Shown: positions 27,402 through 38,985, counted from the first letter of the stretch. The stretch is 64,000 nucleotides of DNA from Pedobacter sp. KBS0701 (GCF_005938645.2 NZ_CP042171.1:496001-560000), one strand, 5' to 3'. The notes: generated by a model from the letters alone, not told the origin. Program-made: numbers and translations.

Positions 27402-27505
27402 AGTTGATAAAACTAATCATCTCCTCTTGAATAAAAAAATCACGCGCCTGGCTTCCGCAAATTTTAGGTGTTTAAATAGCGGCAAACCGAAGCATTTTAA
27501 TGAGG

Positions 27506-27865
27506 CTAACCTAAGCTTTCTTCTTTTTTTACCAGCAGATAGCTATCATCATTTAGAATTAAGTAACCGTATTCGTAGCAAAAAATATAGGTGTTCCCAT
27601 TGTGGGTTTCATAACTATAGGTGTGATATTCAAAATTAAAGCCTGCTGACACCAGCTTTTTACTGGTAACCTTGGTTTTACCATTTGGATTAAGCGCAGC
27701 CAGGATAGCACGATTCTTTTTTAGTATGTTATTTACCCTTTTAATCACGAGGTTATCTTCAATCTTTAAACGATTGTTGTAATTGCTGCGGCAAGAATCA
27801 TCGCAGTATTTTTTATCGGCCCTTCCTCTAATCAGGGTTCCGCAGTCTAAACATAAACGTTCCAT
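27506..27865 (-). CDS. Small zinc-ribbon protein of unknown function
   Basis: A 119-residue protein. The N-terminus has four cysteines in a zinc-ribbon pattern (LCLDCG, then KYCDDSCRSNYNNR), resembling the DUF2116/zinc-finger start of small Bacteroidota proteins. A charged helix (RVNNILKKNRAILAAL) and a strand-rich tail with several tyrosines follow. It may bind nucleic acid. Divergent from ssb, with 239 bp between the starts. Confidence 0.75.
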   Translation of the reverse strand: MERLCLDCGTLIRGRADKKYCDDSCRSNYNNRLKIEDNLVIKRVNNILKKNRAILAALNPNGKTKVTSKKLVSAGFNFEYHTYSYETHNGNTYIFCYEYGYLILNDDSYLLVKKEESLG

Positions 27866-27973
27866 AATAATTTCTTTTTTTATTATGGGATGATGTTCTA
27901 ATTTATAAAATAAAATGGTGGAATAAAAAAAATAAAAACATCATATTGAAGGTTCAAAAGTATATTATCCGTG

Positions 27974-28013
27974 TATAAACGTTTATAAACGACTATAAAT
28001 GTTTACAATCCGA
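27974..28013 (+). repeat. Four 10-bp-phased repeats upstream of ssb
   Basis: TATAAACGTT, TATAAACGAC, TATAAATGTT and a weaker TACAATCCGA follow each other with no spacer at exactly 10-bp steps, so every copy faces the same side of the helix. They lie 92-131 bp before the ssb start and could be a cooperative binding site. The surrounding gap 27866-28104 holds nothing else I can support. Confidence 0.7.
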
Positions 28014-28104
28014 CTAATTTTTGATGCTGTTTGCAATTTTGTCCTGTCGGTTATCGAGGTGATGACTGTTCGTTAAACATTTAGAAACTTAAAATTTAAA
28101 GATC

Positions 28105-28452
28105 ATGGAAAGTGCAATTAACAAAGTAGTATTGAGCGGATTTGCAGGAGCAGATGCAGAGATTAAAACTTTCGGAACTCAAAAATTGGCAAAGGTTAAC
28201 CTGGCCATAAACGAAACCTATAGAAATTCTGGGGGTGAGGAAGTAAAAAGAGTACAATGGTTTAATTTAACTTTCTGGAATGCAAAAGCCGAGCTTGCCG
28301 AAGCTCAGGTTAAAAAGGGTACAGGCTTAACTGTAGAAGGCAGGTTACAAACAAATGTTTATGATGGTACAGACGGTAAAAAGCGCTATGCCATAGAGAT
28401 AGTAGTGAGCGATGTGACCATCAGGGAAAGAGAAAAACAAGAAGCCTTTTAG
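28105..28452 (+). CDS. ssb: Single-stranded DNA-binding protein
   Basis: A 115-residue OB-fold protein: INKVVLSGFAGADAEIKTF, KLAKVNLAINETYRNSGGEEVKRVQWFNLTFWNAKAE in two blocks, and GTGLTVEGRLQTNVYDG are the classic SSB strands with the aromatic DNA-stacking residues. It is short and lacks the acidic DDDIPF-type C-terminal tip that recruits repair proteins; it ends REREKQEAF. This suggests an accessory SSB rather than the essential housekeeping copy (inference). Confidence 0.92.
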   Translation: MESAINKVVLSGFAGADAEIKTFGTQKLAKVNLAINETYRNSGGEEVKRVQWFNLTFWNAKAELAEAQVKKGTGLTVEGRLQTNVYDGTDGKKRYAIEIVVSDVTIREREKQEAF

Positions 28453-28507
28453 TTTATAGCATAATCGCATCATATAGATGTTCAATTTATATGATGCGAT
28501 TTAAAGA

Positions 28508-30559
28508 TTACAATTGAATAGAGAGGCCGGTATAAAAATTAATTCCTGGGGCTGGGTTAAAATACCTTCCATTGGTTGCGTTTAAGTCATTGCCTAAACT
28601 GTATTTCATGTTGAGCAGGTTATTTACCCCCGCAAATAGATCTAAATGAATTTTGTTGACGCTTAAATTTCTGATGCCTAATTTGCTTTCAACCAAATGA
28701 TATCTTTTTGCAAAAACGGTATTGTTATCGTTTAAAGGGATTGAAGCGGTATAATTGTGTTGCACAAAAAGGTAAAATGCTTTCGGAAAATTAAACTCCA
28801 AACTATTAACTAAAATGCTTTCCGGAACTCCGGTAAGTTTGTTGCCGCTAAAAGTAATGGTGCCGTTTACAAAATTTTCAAATCTAAAATGGCTAAAAGT
28901 ATAATTACTTCTCCATTGTAAACCTGTTAAAAAGGAGTCATCATTTCTGATGATCCAAAGGGTAGTTTCCAGTTCAATTCCCTGTTGTTTGGTTCCCCCG
29001 GCGTTGATAAAATACTCGGCATCGTTTTGATTTAACCTTCTAACTATAGCATCCTTCAAACGGTAAGTGAATAAGTTTCCTGTGGCATAAAAACGTTTAT
29101 TTTTGGTTTTATAACGCAGCCCTAATTCATAATTCCAACCGAGTTCTGCCTGCAGGTTGTTATTGATATTGTTATCAGATGACCTTACTTCTGCAATCGT
29201 TGGTGGCGAATAACCTTTACTGATTGAAGCCCTGGCCGAAAAATCAGAAGTGATGAGATAAGATACTGCTGCCTTTGGCATAAACCGGGCATCGAATTTT
29301 CTTTGTTTTGAGGCAATAACAATTGGGAAATAACTCTCATAATTGTACCTGTAGAAATTTAAACTCGAAGCAAGTTCGATCAGGAATTTATTGCTGATAT
29401 CGAAATTTAGCATGAAATAAGCAAAATCCTGACTGGCTTTTAAGCGGTCTGAGGCCTGCATTTTAGTCGCTTCACCACCATTATTATCGAAATTTTTAAT
29501 CTGGCTTTTTGTGGCTGAACTTTCTAACCCGATCTGAGCGTTAAATTTGAAATCTTCTTTTGTCTGCGCATATTCTAAAAATGTTCTTAATCCGAATGTA
29601 CTTTCATAGCGCTGTTCGTAATTGGTAATAAAAGGGTTCTTGAAATCGGTATAAGAGGTGAATAAAGCAATAACGTGTTTAAACCGCCGGCTGATCTGGT
29701 AGGAGTTAGCTATTCCCCCGAAAATGGTTTTATTATAAATGGCAGCTTGCTGTGAAATGGCGCCGGGTAATGTTGCTGTCGCGGGGCGGGCCAGCTTAGG
29801 ATCTTGATCTAATTGTGCAGCTGTTAAACCACCTGGTGTTTCGTATTTTAAATCGCTATAAAAAGCAAAAGCCTTTAAATTACCGGCATTGCTATAATTC
29901 CATTGCTGCAAAGTTTGAAAATATTTTCTACCCATTGCACTGTTTTGTCGATACCCATCACTTCTCTCGTATCCTTCGTTAAAACTGAAACTATACTTTT
30001 TATATTGCTGTGTGATTGATGCCGTTTGATGGAAGAGGCCGTAGGAACCGCCATTAGCTGAAATATCAATTTCATTGCGGTTTATTGCAGGAGGATTGAT
30101 TAAGATAGCACCACCTGTATTTGCACCAAAAATACTGGCTTCCGGCCCCTTATAAATTTCCATCATACCTACCGCAGAAACATCTAAAGCGTTTAGGTAG
30201 GTATTTCCACCTGCATCAGTTAAGGGGAAATCATCGATGTAAATTTTAATATTTCGTATGCCAAAAGGAGACCGGAGTAAACTGCCACGGAGCGATAAAC
30301 GATAGCTGCCAGGCGAACGTTCTTCCATCCGTACCCCGGGCACAGTATTTAACACGCTCACAAATGAACTGTTGGATTGGTTTTTTATTAAGCTACTATC
30401 TACCACGCTTACAGCCGATACCGATCTTAGTAAGGTTTGGTGATTATAGTAACCTTTTACGGTAACTTCTTCGAGTTTTTTGGTCGAATCTGGCTTAAGA
30501 GTCTGCGCTAAGCTGGTAAAAAAAAATAAGGTAAAAAGTAAAGTAAAATTCGATTTCAA
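28508..30559 (-). CDS. TonB-dependent outer-membrane receptor
   Basis: About 683 residues. Signal peptide KSNFTLLFTLFFFTSLAQ; the start is taken at a TTG giving MKSNFTLLF, although a GTG at 30586 is also possible. A possible TonB box EEVTVKG follows, then a plug domain (SFVSVLNTVPGVRMEERSPGS, YKGPEASIFGANTGGAILINPP) and a barrel ending GINFYTGLSIQL. There is no carboxypeptidase-like N-terminal domain, so it is FecA/siderophore-like rather than SusC-like. The ligand is unknown. It lies 80 bp behind the dehydrogenase gene at 30640 on the same strand, suggesting a joint operon. Confidence 0.9.
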   Translation of the reverse strand: MKSNFTLLFTLFFFTSLAQTLKPDSTKKLEEVTVKGYYNHQTLLRSVSAVSVVDSSLIKNQSNSSFVSVLNTVPGVRMEERSPGSYRLSLRGSLLRSPFGIRNIKIYIDDFPLTDAGGNTYLNALDVSAVGMMEIYKGPEASIFGANTGGAILINPPAINRNEIDISANGGSYGLFHQTASITQQYKKYSFSFNEGYERSDGYRQNSAMGRKYFQTLQQWNYSNAGNLKAFAFYSDLKYETPGGLTAAQLDQDPKLARPATATLPGAISQQAAIYNKTIFGGIANSYQISRRFKHVIALFTSYTDFKNPFITNYEQRYESTFGLRTFLEYAQTKEDFKFNAQIGLESSATKSQIKNFDNNGGEATKMQASDRLKASQDFAYFMLNFDISNKFLIELASSLNFYRYNYESYFPIVIASKQRKFDARFMPKAAVSYLITSDFSARASISKGYSPPTIAEVRSSDNNINNNLQAELGWNYELGLRYKTKNKRFYATGNLFTYRLKDAIVRRLNQNDAEYFINAGGTKQQGIELETTLWIIRNDDSFLTGLQWRSNYTFSHFRFENFVNGTITFSGNKLTGVPESILVNSLEFNFPKAFYLFVQHNYTASIPLNDNNTVFAKRYHLVESKLGIRNLSVNKIHLDLFAGVNNLLNMKYSLGNDLNATNGRYFNPAPGINFYTGLSIQL

Positions 30560-30639
30560 GTGAAAAGAGATTAGTAGTTTAGCCACAAACAGGCAGATAA
30601 ATTTACTGCATATTCTGCTAATCTGTGGCTAATTATAAA

Positions 30640-31959
30640 TTATTTTACAGCTACTTTCCAGATTATACCGCTAACATCGTCTGCAATCAGTAAAGCACCA
30701 TCGGGTGTTAAAGTAACGCCTACCGGGCGTCCATATACCTCTGCCTTATCTGCATCTGCGATAAAACCAGTTAAAAAATCTTCAGGTTTTCCAGTTGGTT
30801 TGCCATCTTTAAAAGGCACAAAAGCTACTTTATACCCAGAAATTGCAGACCGGTTCCATGAGCCATGCTGACCAATAAATGCACCTCCGTGGTATTTTTG
30901 AGGATATTTTGTTGCTTTATAAAATGCGAGGCCCAAAGAAGCCGTATGCGCACCAACAGGAACATCCGGAGCGATGGCTTTTTTTACCATTTCGGGGTTT
31001 TGGCCTTTTAGGCGAGGATCTTCATTCTGGCCATAATAGGAGTACGGCCAACCATAAAAAGCGCCTTGTTTAACACTCGTAATGTAATCTGGAACCAGAT
31101 CGTCGCCTAATCCATCCCGCTCGTTAACAGCTGTCCAAAGCATATTTGTAGATGGTGCCCAATCTATTCCCACTGGATTTCGCAAACCACTGGCATAAAT
31201 CTTTTCGCCGGTTCCATCTGGATTAATTTCTAAGATATTGGCTCTTCTTACCTCATTTTCCATTCCGTTTTCGCCAACATTACTACCCGATCCAACAGTG
31301 ATATAAATCTTACTTTTATCGGCATTGGTAATCAGGTTTCTTGTCCAGTGGTTATTGTATCCACCTGCCGGAAGGCTCAGGATCTTTTTACCTGTTGCAG
31401 TAATTTTGGTGTCGCCGGTTTTGTAAGGATATTGCCACAAACCATCGGTATTGGCTACATAAAATGAATTGCCAATAATCAGCATACCGAAAGGTTGGTT
31501 CAGGCCATTTAAAAAGGTGGTAACCATTTCGGGTTTACCATCTTTATTCTCATCGCGATACAGTAGAATGGCATTGGCACTTTTTCCTGGTACTTCTGAT
31601 TTTGCCTTACCTGTTACCGCATTGGCGACTGCTTCTACTGTACTTCTTTCTGAATTGGAAAGTGCTACCAATACATCACCATTGGGTGCTATATACGTAT
31701 TGCGCGGACTTTTAATGTTGGCTGCAAATTTGGTTACCGTAAAGCCTTCTGGTGCAACAGGTGTTTTTCCGTCTGGCCAGCCAATTACCTTACTGAATTT
31801 ATTTTTAGCGGCATTGGTATCCGGAGCGGGCAAATTTACTGTCCCGTTTTTAGTTGTTATGGTGGTATCTTCTCCCTGTTTTTGTGAATTGGAATCAGAT
31901 TGACATCCAAAAAGGACGGCAGTAGAAAGCATTGATGCGTAAAAAATCTTGTTTTTCAT
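30640..31959 (-). CDS. Lipoprotein PQQ-type sorbosone/glucose dehydrogenase family protein
   Basis: A 439-residue protein with a lipoprotein signal (lipobox LFGC, Cys19) and a six-bladed beta-propeller of the soluble glucose/L-sorbosone dehydrogenase family. Visible markers: NNHWTRNLITN, ITVGSGSNVGENG, GLRNPVGIDWAP, AFIGQHGSWNRS, GRPVGVTLTPDGALLIADD. The family oxidises sugars using PQQ in the periplasm, but many members have lost this activity. First gene of a pair with the TonB-dependent receptor. The upstream gap 31960-32366 (407 bp) contains only a 7-bp hairpin (TTCCCTG/CAGGGAA near 32108-32141) and no recognisable gene. Confidence 0.88.
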   Translation of the reverse strand: MKNKIFYASMLSTAVLFGCQSDSNSQKQGEDTTITTKNGTVNLPAPDTNAAKNKFSKVIGWPDGKTPVAPEGFTVTKFAANIKSPRNTYIAPNGDVLVALSNSERSTVEAVANAVTGKAKSEVPGKSANAILLYRDENKDGKPEMVTTFLNGLNQPFGMLIIGNSFYVANTDGLWQYPYKTGDTKITATGKKILSLPAGGYNNHWTRNLITNADKSKIYITVGSGSNVGENGMENEVRRANILEINPDGTGEKIYASGLRNPVGIDWAPSTNMLWTAVNERDGLGDDLVPDYITSVKQGAFYGWPYSYYGQNEDPRLKGQNPEMVKKAIAPDVPVGAHTASLGLAFYKATKYPQKYHGGAFIGQHGSWNRSAISGYKVAFVPFKDGKPTGKPEDFLTGFIADADKAEVYGRPVGVTLTPDGALLIADDVSGIIWKVAVK

Positions 31960-32366
31960 GTTAACCGGTTTTTTGATTAAGAATTTATCTTAAAAAATAT
32001 AACATCGAAAACGGAGAGAAGTTTTTAGCGCTGGCATAATTGCTGCAAGGCTGAAATCATAAAAGGAAAGCACCCGAGAGCACCTTCCTGGAGAGCGCAT
32101 ATTATTTTCCCTGATTTAATGCTATAACGATAACAGGGAAGTACTTTTATATTCCTTTAAATTAAGTTCTTGATTGTTTATAAAAATCAGTTCATCAAAA
32201 GATGATATAATTTTAGCTTGGAGGAGTGGAGTAAAGAAATTTGATCATAAATTTTCCGGCGTTAAATTTGAAGGCGATTAATTAGAACTAAATTACAGTA
32301 TTACACCTAATTTTTTAGTTAAATTTTGTTAAATTGTTTTTAATTTAGACCTGGATTTTCTGGCCT

Positions 32367-32939
32367 TTATTTCACCAAATTTTCCTGTAATTTTTTCTCG
32401 ATGTCTTTAGCACTTAGCAACAGTGCAGAGAATTGCGGATCGGATTTCACCAATAAGAATTTCCCATCAGGAAGCACAATGGCTGAAGTACCGCAGGTGG
32501 TTGCCTCGTTAAATAGTAGCTTTTTTAAAAATCCCGGATCAGTTTCTATTTCCAATCCTTCTGATTTAATCTGACTAAAGCTTTCGCCTACTTCGCGGTA
32601 TTGATAAATGGCAACTTTTGGTCGGGCCTCGGCTTTTTCCTGAATGTTTTTTTGAAAGGCCCATCTTACATTATTCAGGAATTCTGCGTTCTGGTAGCTA
32701 AGGTCTTTCCAACAGTTGTCTTTATTGAAATCATATTTAATAATGATGGTGTCTTTTAAAGCAAGCCTGTTGTTTTGTTGTAAGAAAGTATGCAGCGAAT
32801 CGATCTTTGTCTCGGTTAATGTACCCGCCTGATAACGTTTGTTTTCGTCTACATACAATTTGGGAGAACAGGCATAGAGAAAAAGGGAAAGAAAGAGAGA
32901 AGTAAATAACTGGATTTTGATTTTAGGGATACATTTCAT
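32367..32939 (-). CDS. Putative lipoprotein of unknown function
   Basis: 190 residues from the ATG at 32939; another ATG four codons upstream is equally possible. The hydrophobic start (IQLFTSLFLSLFLYAC) ends in a lipobox LYAC. The mature part has no recognised domain; it contains KDTIIIKYDFNKDNCWKDL and a segment ATTCGTSAIVLPDGKFLLVKSDP that may be a small sheet, and ends with a lysine-rich helix. A 46-base palindrome lies directly upstream (32953-32998), probably within its promoter or leader. Confidence 0.75.
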   Translation of the reverse strand: MKCIPKIKIQLFTSLFLSLFLYACSPKLYVDENKRYQAGTLTETKIDSLHTFLQQNNRLALKDTIIIKYDFNKDNCWKDLSYQNAEFLNNVRWAFQKNIQEKAEARPKVAIYQYREVGESFSQIKSEGLEIETDPGFLKKLLFNEATTCGTSAIVLPDGKFLLVKSDPQFSALLLSAKDIEKKLQENLVK

Positions 32940-32952
32940 TTGTGTGAGCATT

Positions 32953-32998
32953 AATATTGACTAATAAATTTAGGACTAAAAATTTATTAGTCAATATT
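32953..32998. repeat. Perfect 19-bp inverted repeat upstream of the lipoprotein gene
   Basis: Arms 32953-32971 and 32980-32998 are exact reverse complements around an 8-base loop, followed by TTTT. The first bases are AATATTGACTAATAAATTT. It starts 13 bp upstream of the lipoprotein start codon, so it may be an operator, an attenuator hairpin or a small repeat element. No second copy was noticed in the window. Confidence 0.75.
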
Positions 32999-33111
32999 TT
33001 TCAGTAGAAATTTCGTCCTTTCGGCTGAAGCGCAGCAAAAAAGAGAAATCTGCTTCTATAGATCTCCCGAATATATTGCACTCCCTGCCATCGAGATTCC
33101 ATTAGCTTATT

Positions 33112-33230
33112 CGTCATTCTCGCGCAGGCGTGAACCTTAAAGCTTATTGCATTAAGATTATTCACAAGTTTCCCTTGTTTCAAAGGCATTCATGAGCACT
33201 TCGTGGTTCCCAATCGTGTTGGGAATGACG
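33112..33230. repeat. REP-like element, family A, copy 3 (opposite orientation)
   Basis: Starts CGTCATTCTCGCGCAGGCG and ends TTCCCAATCGTGTTGGGAATGACG-like (33207-33230), so the two end hairpins of copies 1 and 2 appear in swapped order. It occupies the gap between the lipoprotein and ankyrin genes. Confidence 0.7.
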
Positions 33231-33348
33231 ACTCCCAGCAGTATATCAATTCTCTAAAATCCAGCCGTTATCTATGTTACTTTATGAAATAAATTGAAAC
33301 ACAGCATTGAAGTACCTTAAAGCTAATCAGCTACATTGGAGTTTCAAC

Positions 33349-34701
33349 TCAACCTTTTAAAATCTTCGCTTTCTCCGCATCGAATTCTTCCTGCGATAAA
33401 ATCCCGGCATCCAGTAGCTCTTTTAAATCTAATAAAGCCTGTTTTTTTGCAGCCATATCATTTTTTGGAGCTTCGGCAGTATGACCTGTTGATGCTGTAC
33501 TGGTAGCCTGTACATTAGAATTAGCCGCGGGACCGTATTTCAACAAGAGTTCAGTAATTTCATTAAAGCCTTTAATATTGGAATAATCAATTGCCTTTTG
33601 CTCTTTCACATTCACAATGGACGGATCGGCAGACTTTTCGAGTAAAAACTTAACTACATCTTTTTTACCGTTTGCAGCGGCATAATGTAAAGCTGTGTTG
33701 CCGCTTTCATCCTGAATATTCACATTGGCACCTTTTTCCAATAATAATTTCAACATGCTTAAATGGCCGCTTTTGGCTGCAACATGCAACATGCTTTCGC
33801 CGCCGTAATTGTAATTGTTATCGAAAGAGAAACTTGCCGAAATGGAAATGTTATTGGCGGTTTCTACCCACTCAAGATACGAATACATTGAATCATCATT
33901 ACCTGAAAGTGGTTTGGCATAATTTACATCCACACCATTTTCCAAAAATAAATCGACAATCTCTTTCTGGTTATTGGCGCAGGCATACCAGATTGGCGAC
34001 AAACCATTTTTTGAAGATACAAATACATCTGCACCCTTTTCTACCAGGATTTTGGTGAGCATCCGGTTGGCATCGTAACAGGCAAGCAATAGTGCCGATT
34101 CGCCTCCATGGTTAACATGGTTAATGTTGGCACCTTTATCAAGGATCAATTCAACCATTGGTGTATTTTTAGATTTAACTGCAAAAATCAGTGGTGAATC
34201 GCCATTTTTATTGGTGGTATTGATATTGGCGCCAAATTCCAGTAGTTTCTGAACTACTTCTTTATTTCTCCAGGCAGATGCGAAAAGCAGGGGCGTTTCT
34301 GCTTCGTTATTTTCAACGTCCACACCCAGGCCTTTATCAAGCAATTTTTCTAAAACTTCAATCTGGCCGTTTTGGGCAGTTAAATGCAATAGACTATTGC
34401 CTTTAAGGTCTTTAATGTCAACCCTTGCACCTTTATCTAGAAGGTATAGCGCTGTTTGTTTCTGTTTTTGCAGGCAGGCAAAATAAAAAGGTGTTTCGCC
34501 GTCATGGTCCTCATAGTCTAAATCTGCACCACGCTCGATTAAAATTTTTACCAGGTCTAAATATCCATGATGCGCGGCATAATGCAGTGCAGTTCGGCCT
34601 TTTTCATCTGTATAGCCCACTTCTACTTCATTATTGGCCAATAAAAGTTCGGCTATTTTCCGTTTGCCGCTTTCGCAGGCAATTATAAATGACATCGACA
34701 T
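33349..34701 (-). CDS. Ankyrin-repeat protein with C-terminal SHOCT domain
   Basis: 450 residues. About eleven ankyrin repeats run from residue 5 to ~390, with textbook units such as GRTALHYAAHHGYLDLVKIL, GNSLLHLTAQNGQIEVLEKL and GNTALHYAAANGKKDVVKFL. A serine/asparagine-rich insert (about 270-300) interrupts the array. The end DLKELLDAGILSQEEFDAEKAKIL is a SHOCT motif, a short oligomerisation-type helix pair. No signal peptide. It follows the second ankyrin gene with a 3-bp gap, so they are translated from one mRNA and may act together. Confidence 0.9.
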   Translation of the reverse strand: MSMSFIIACESGKRKIAELLLANNEVEVGYTDEKGRTALHYAAHHGYLDLVKILIERGADLDYEDHDGETPFYFACLQKQKQTALYLLDKGARVDIKDLKGNSLLHLTAQNGQIEVLEKLLDKGLGVDVENNEAETPLLFASAWRNKEVVQKLLEFGANINTTNKNGDSPLIFAVKSKNTPMVELILDKGANINHVNHGGESALLLACYDANRMLTKILVEKGADVFVSSKNGLSPIWYACANNQKEIVDLFLENGVDVNYAKPLSGNDDSMYSYLEWVETANNISISASFSFDNNYNYGGESMLHVAAKSGHLSMLKLLLEKGANVNIQDESGNTALHYAAANGKKDVVKFLLEKSADPSIVNVKEQKAIDYSNIKGFNEITELLLKYGPAANSNVQATSTASTGHTAEAPKNDMAAKKQALLDLKELLDAGILSQEEFDAEKAKILKG

Positions 34702-34704
34702 ATT

Positions 34705-35907
34705 TTAAGATTGTTTCATGAGCAGTTCAACAGTTTTTATTTTCAGGTTATCGTCGGAGGCCAGCATTAAAGCCGTTTGGTCCTTATCGTTGCTTAACGT
34801 AATATCTGCACCGTTTTCGATCAGGAGCTTCACTTTACGATAGGTTTCTTTCGCTTTTTCGGCTTCATAATTGACATTGTAAGCACAAACTTTATGTAGC
34901 AAAGTATTTCCCTGATCATCAGTTCTGTTGATATCTACCTGTCCGCTTTTTAACACTGCTTCTAAAATATTGGCCTGTTTTTCTGCAATTACGTCCAATG
35001 GAGTTTTATCAGCACTGTACCAGGTGCTGTTTTGGTATAAATCGGCCCCATCGCCAAGCAATTTTTTAAGGAAGTTGATGCTGCTTTCACTGTTCGACAT
35101 CATGCGTACGTATTCAAATAACAATGTTTCTTCTTTTTTGCTAACCTGATCAAATTCTGGTGTGGCAAAATTGCGCATTGTATCGTATATGTTTTCGCTT
35201 TGCGAATGTGCCACTGCATAAAAGAAGGCCGAATTTCCATCGCGGTCTGCTTGATTTGGATCTGCACCGTTTTCGAGCAGATGTGAAATTAGACTTTTCT
35301 TGTTAAATTTTATCGCAGTAATTAAAGGTGTTTCCTGTACTATATTGCCTTCATTAATGTCGATACCTTCGTTAATGAGGATATCGATATAACCCTTAAG
35401 CAGATCAGTAGTTTGTTCATCGTTTAAGTTGTAACGGCGAAAATTGCTTTTTACCACCTGATGAATATAATTTTCTTCCGCATTGTTTTTAAAATTGATG
35501 GTGCAGCCTGCGTCGATACAGGCTTTGATTACGCCTAGACTTACACCATTTTCGAAGAGGTAACCCAATAAGGTTTTTGCATTTACTTCGTCGTTCAGGT
35601 TATCGAAGTGGCCAATAAATTCGTTGAAGAAAGCAATGTCTTCATCTTCGTTGCCCAGGTTGTAGATGATACTATGAAAAATACTTTTGTCAAAATTGTC
35701 GAATTCATAAATATCGGTTTCGATGGTTTTATCCTTTATCATCATGTTTAGGATTTCATACTGTTTTTCTTTGATGAGGTTGTCGAAAATTGATGATTTC
35801 TGATGATCCTGTAGGTTTTTGGAGAGTTTTTCACCGTTTTGCATCAAGCTTTTGGCTTCGTCAAATTTTCGGGCATTTAACTGTTGATCTAAGGTAGTTT
35901 CGGTCAT
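34705..35907 (-). CDS. Ankyrin-repeat protein
   Basis: 400 residues, upstream partner of the SHOCT-ankyrin gene. Weak repeats at the N-terminus become clear ankyrins from about residue 180: QETPLITAIKFNKKSLISHLLENGADPNQADRDGNSAFFYA in consecutive blocks, and GNTLLHKVCAYN. There is a helical start QQLNARKFDEAKSLMQNGEKL and no signal peptide. The binding partner is unknown. Gene order is constant with the next ORF (3-bp gap). Confidence 0.87.
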   Translation of the reverse strand: MTETTLDQQLNARKFDEAKSLMQNGEKLSKNLQDHQKSSIFDNLIKEKQYEILNMMIKDKTIETDIYEFDNFDKSIFHSIIYNLGNEDEDIAFFNEFIGHFDNLNDEVNAKTLLGYLFENGVSLGVIKACIDAGCTINFKNNAEENYIHQVVKSNFRRYNLNDEQTTDLLKGYIDILINEGIDINEGNIVQETPLITAIKFNKKSLISHLLENGADPNQADRDGNSAFFYAVAHSQSENIYDTMRNFATPEFDQVSKKEETLLFEYVRMMSNSESSINFLKKLLGDGADLYQNSTWYSADKTPLDVIAEKQANILEAVLKSGQVDINRTDDQGNTLLHKVCAYNVNYEAEKAKETYRKVKLLIENGADITLSNDKDQTALMLASDDNLKIKTVELLMKQS

Positions 35908-36046
35908 TTCAATTAAAATTTTTAAAATAGATATATATGCTTCCCACTACAAAAGTTTAGCCAAAGAATTTGCGTAATCTAAAACTATCGGGAATGTTGC
36001 AGTGAATCAGAATGATAAAGAATGTCTTGTTAGCCGCTTATTTTTT

Positions 36047-36279
36047 GGAAAGCAATTGAAGTGTTCTATAGGTTAATTACTTCCTGCTCTACCTGCTGCC
36101 ATGAAAAATGGCATTCGTTCGATCAGGTTTAACTTGGTCATTTTTCTGCTGCTATGCAGGTTGTCCGTGCCACAGGCCTGAGTTCATAGCCCTGATCGGA
36201 GCGGGCATCACCGATATTTCATCGGGATAAAGCGCAGAGCAGGACTAATTTAAAAAAAAGCGAATGACAATGCGCTCCA
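36047..36279. repeat. Dispersed noncoding repeat, family C, copy 1
   Basis: Begins GGAAAGCAATTGAAGTGTTC, contains CCTGCTCTACCTGCTGCC, CGTTCGATCAGGTTTAAC, CCACAGGCCTGAGTTCATAG and CATCGGGATAAAGCGCAGAG, and ends near CAATGCGCTCC. Copy 2 at 36328 is nearly identical. Four further copies in reverse orientation lie at 55.7-57.3 kb. Inner hairpins include GCCAT..ATGGC and CCGATA..CGG. No open frame is conserved between copies. Confidence 0.85.
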
Positions 36280-36327
36280 CTATCTTAATATTTATTATTT
36301 GATGGGTTTTTATTTTTAGGAATTTTA

Positions 36328-36560
36328 GGAAAGCAATTGAAGTGTTCTATAGGTTAATCACTTTCTGCTCTACCTGCTGCCATGAAAAATGGCATTCGTT
36401 CGATCAGGTTTAACCTGGTCATTTTTCTGCTGCTATGCAGGTAGTCCGTGCCACAGGCCTGAGTTCATAGCCCTGATCGGAGCGGCATCCCCGATATTTC
36501 ATCGGGATAAAGCGCAGAGCAGGACTAATTTTAAATATAGTAAATGACCCTGCGCTTCCT
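36328..36560. repeat. Dispersed noncoding repeat, family C, copy 2
   Basis: Same block order as 36047-36279, direct orientation, 281-bp period. With copy 1 it fills the 858-bp gene-free gap between the ankyrin operon and icd. Confidence 0.85.
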
Positions 36561-36741
36561 AAAAACAATAGTATGTTGTATTATTATTTCACTATGATGA
36601 AGATTATCGGTTTTTAATAAATGAATGGTTCATCCAAACCAGAAATAACATTGCGATGTTCCTTAATTCATTCGATTATTTTATCTTTAGGCGATTTTAA
36701 AAAGATCGGTCTACAAAGCCATAAACTGATCGGATCATTAA

Positions 36742-38985
<2,244 letters not shown>

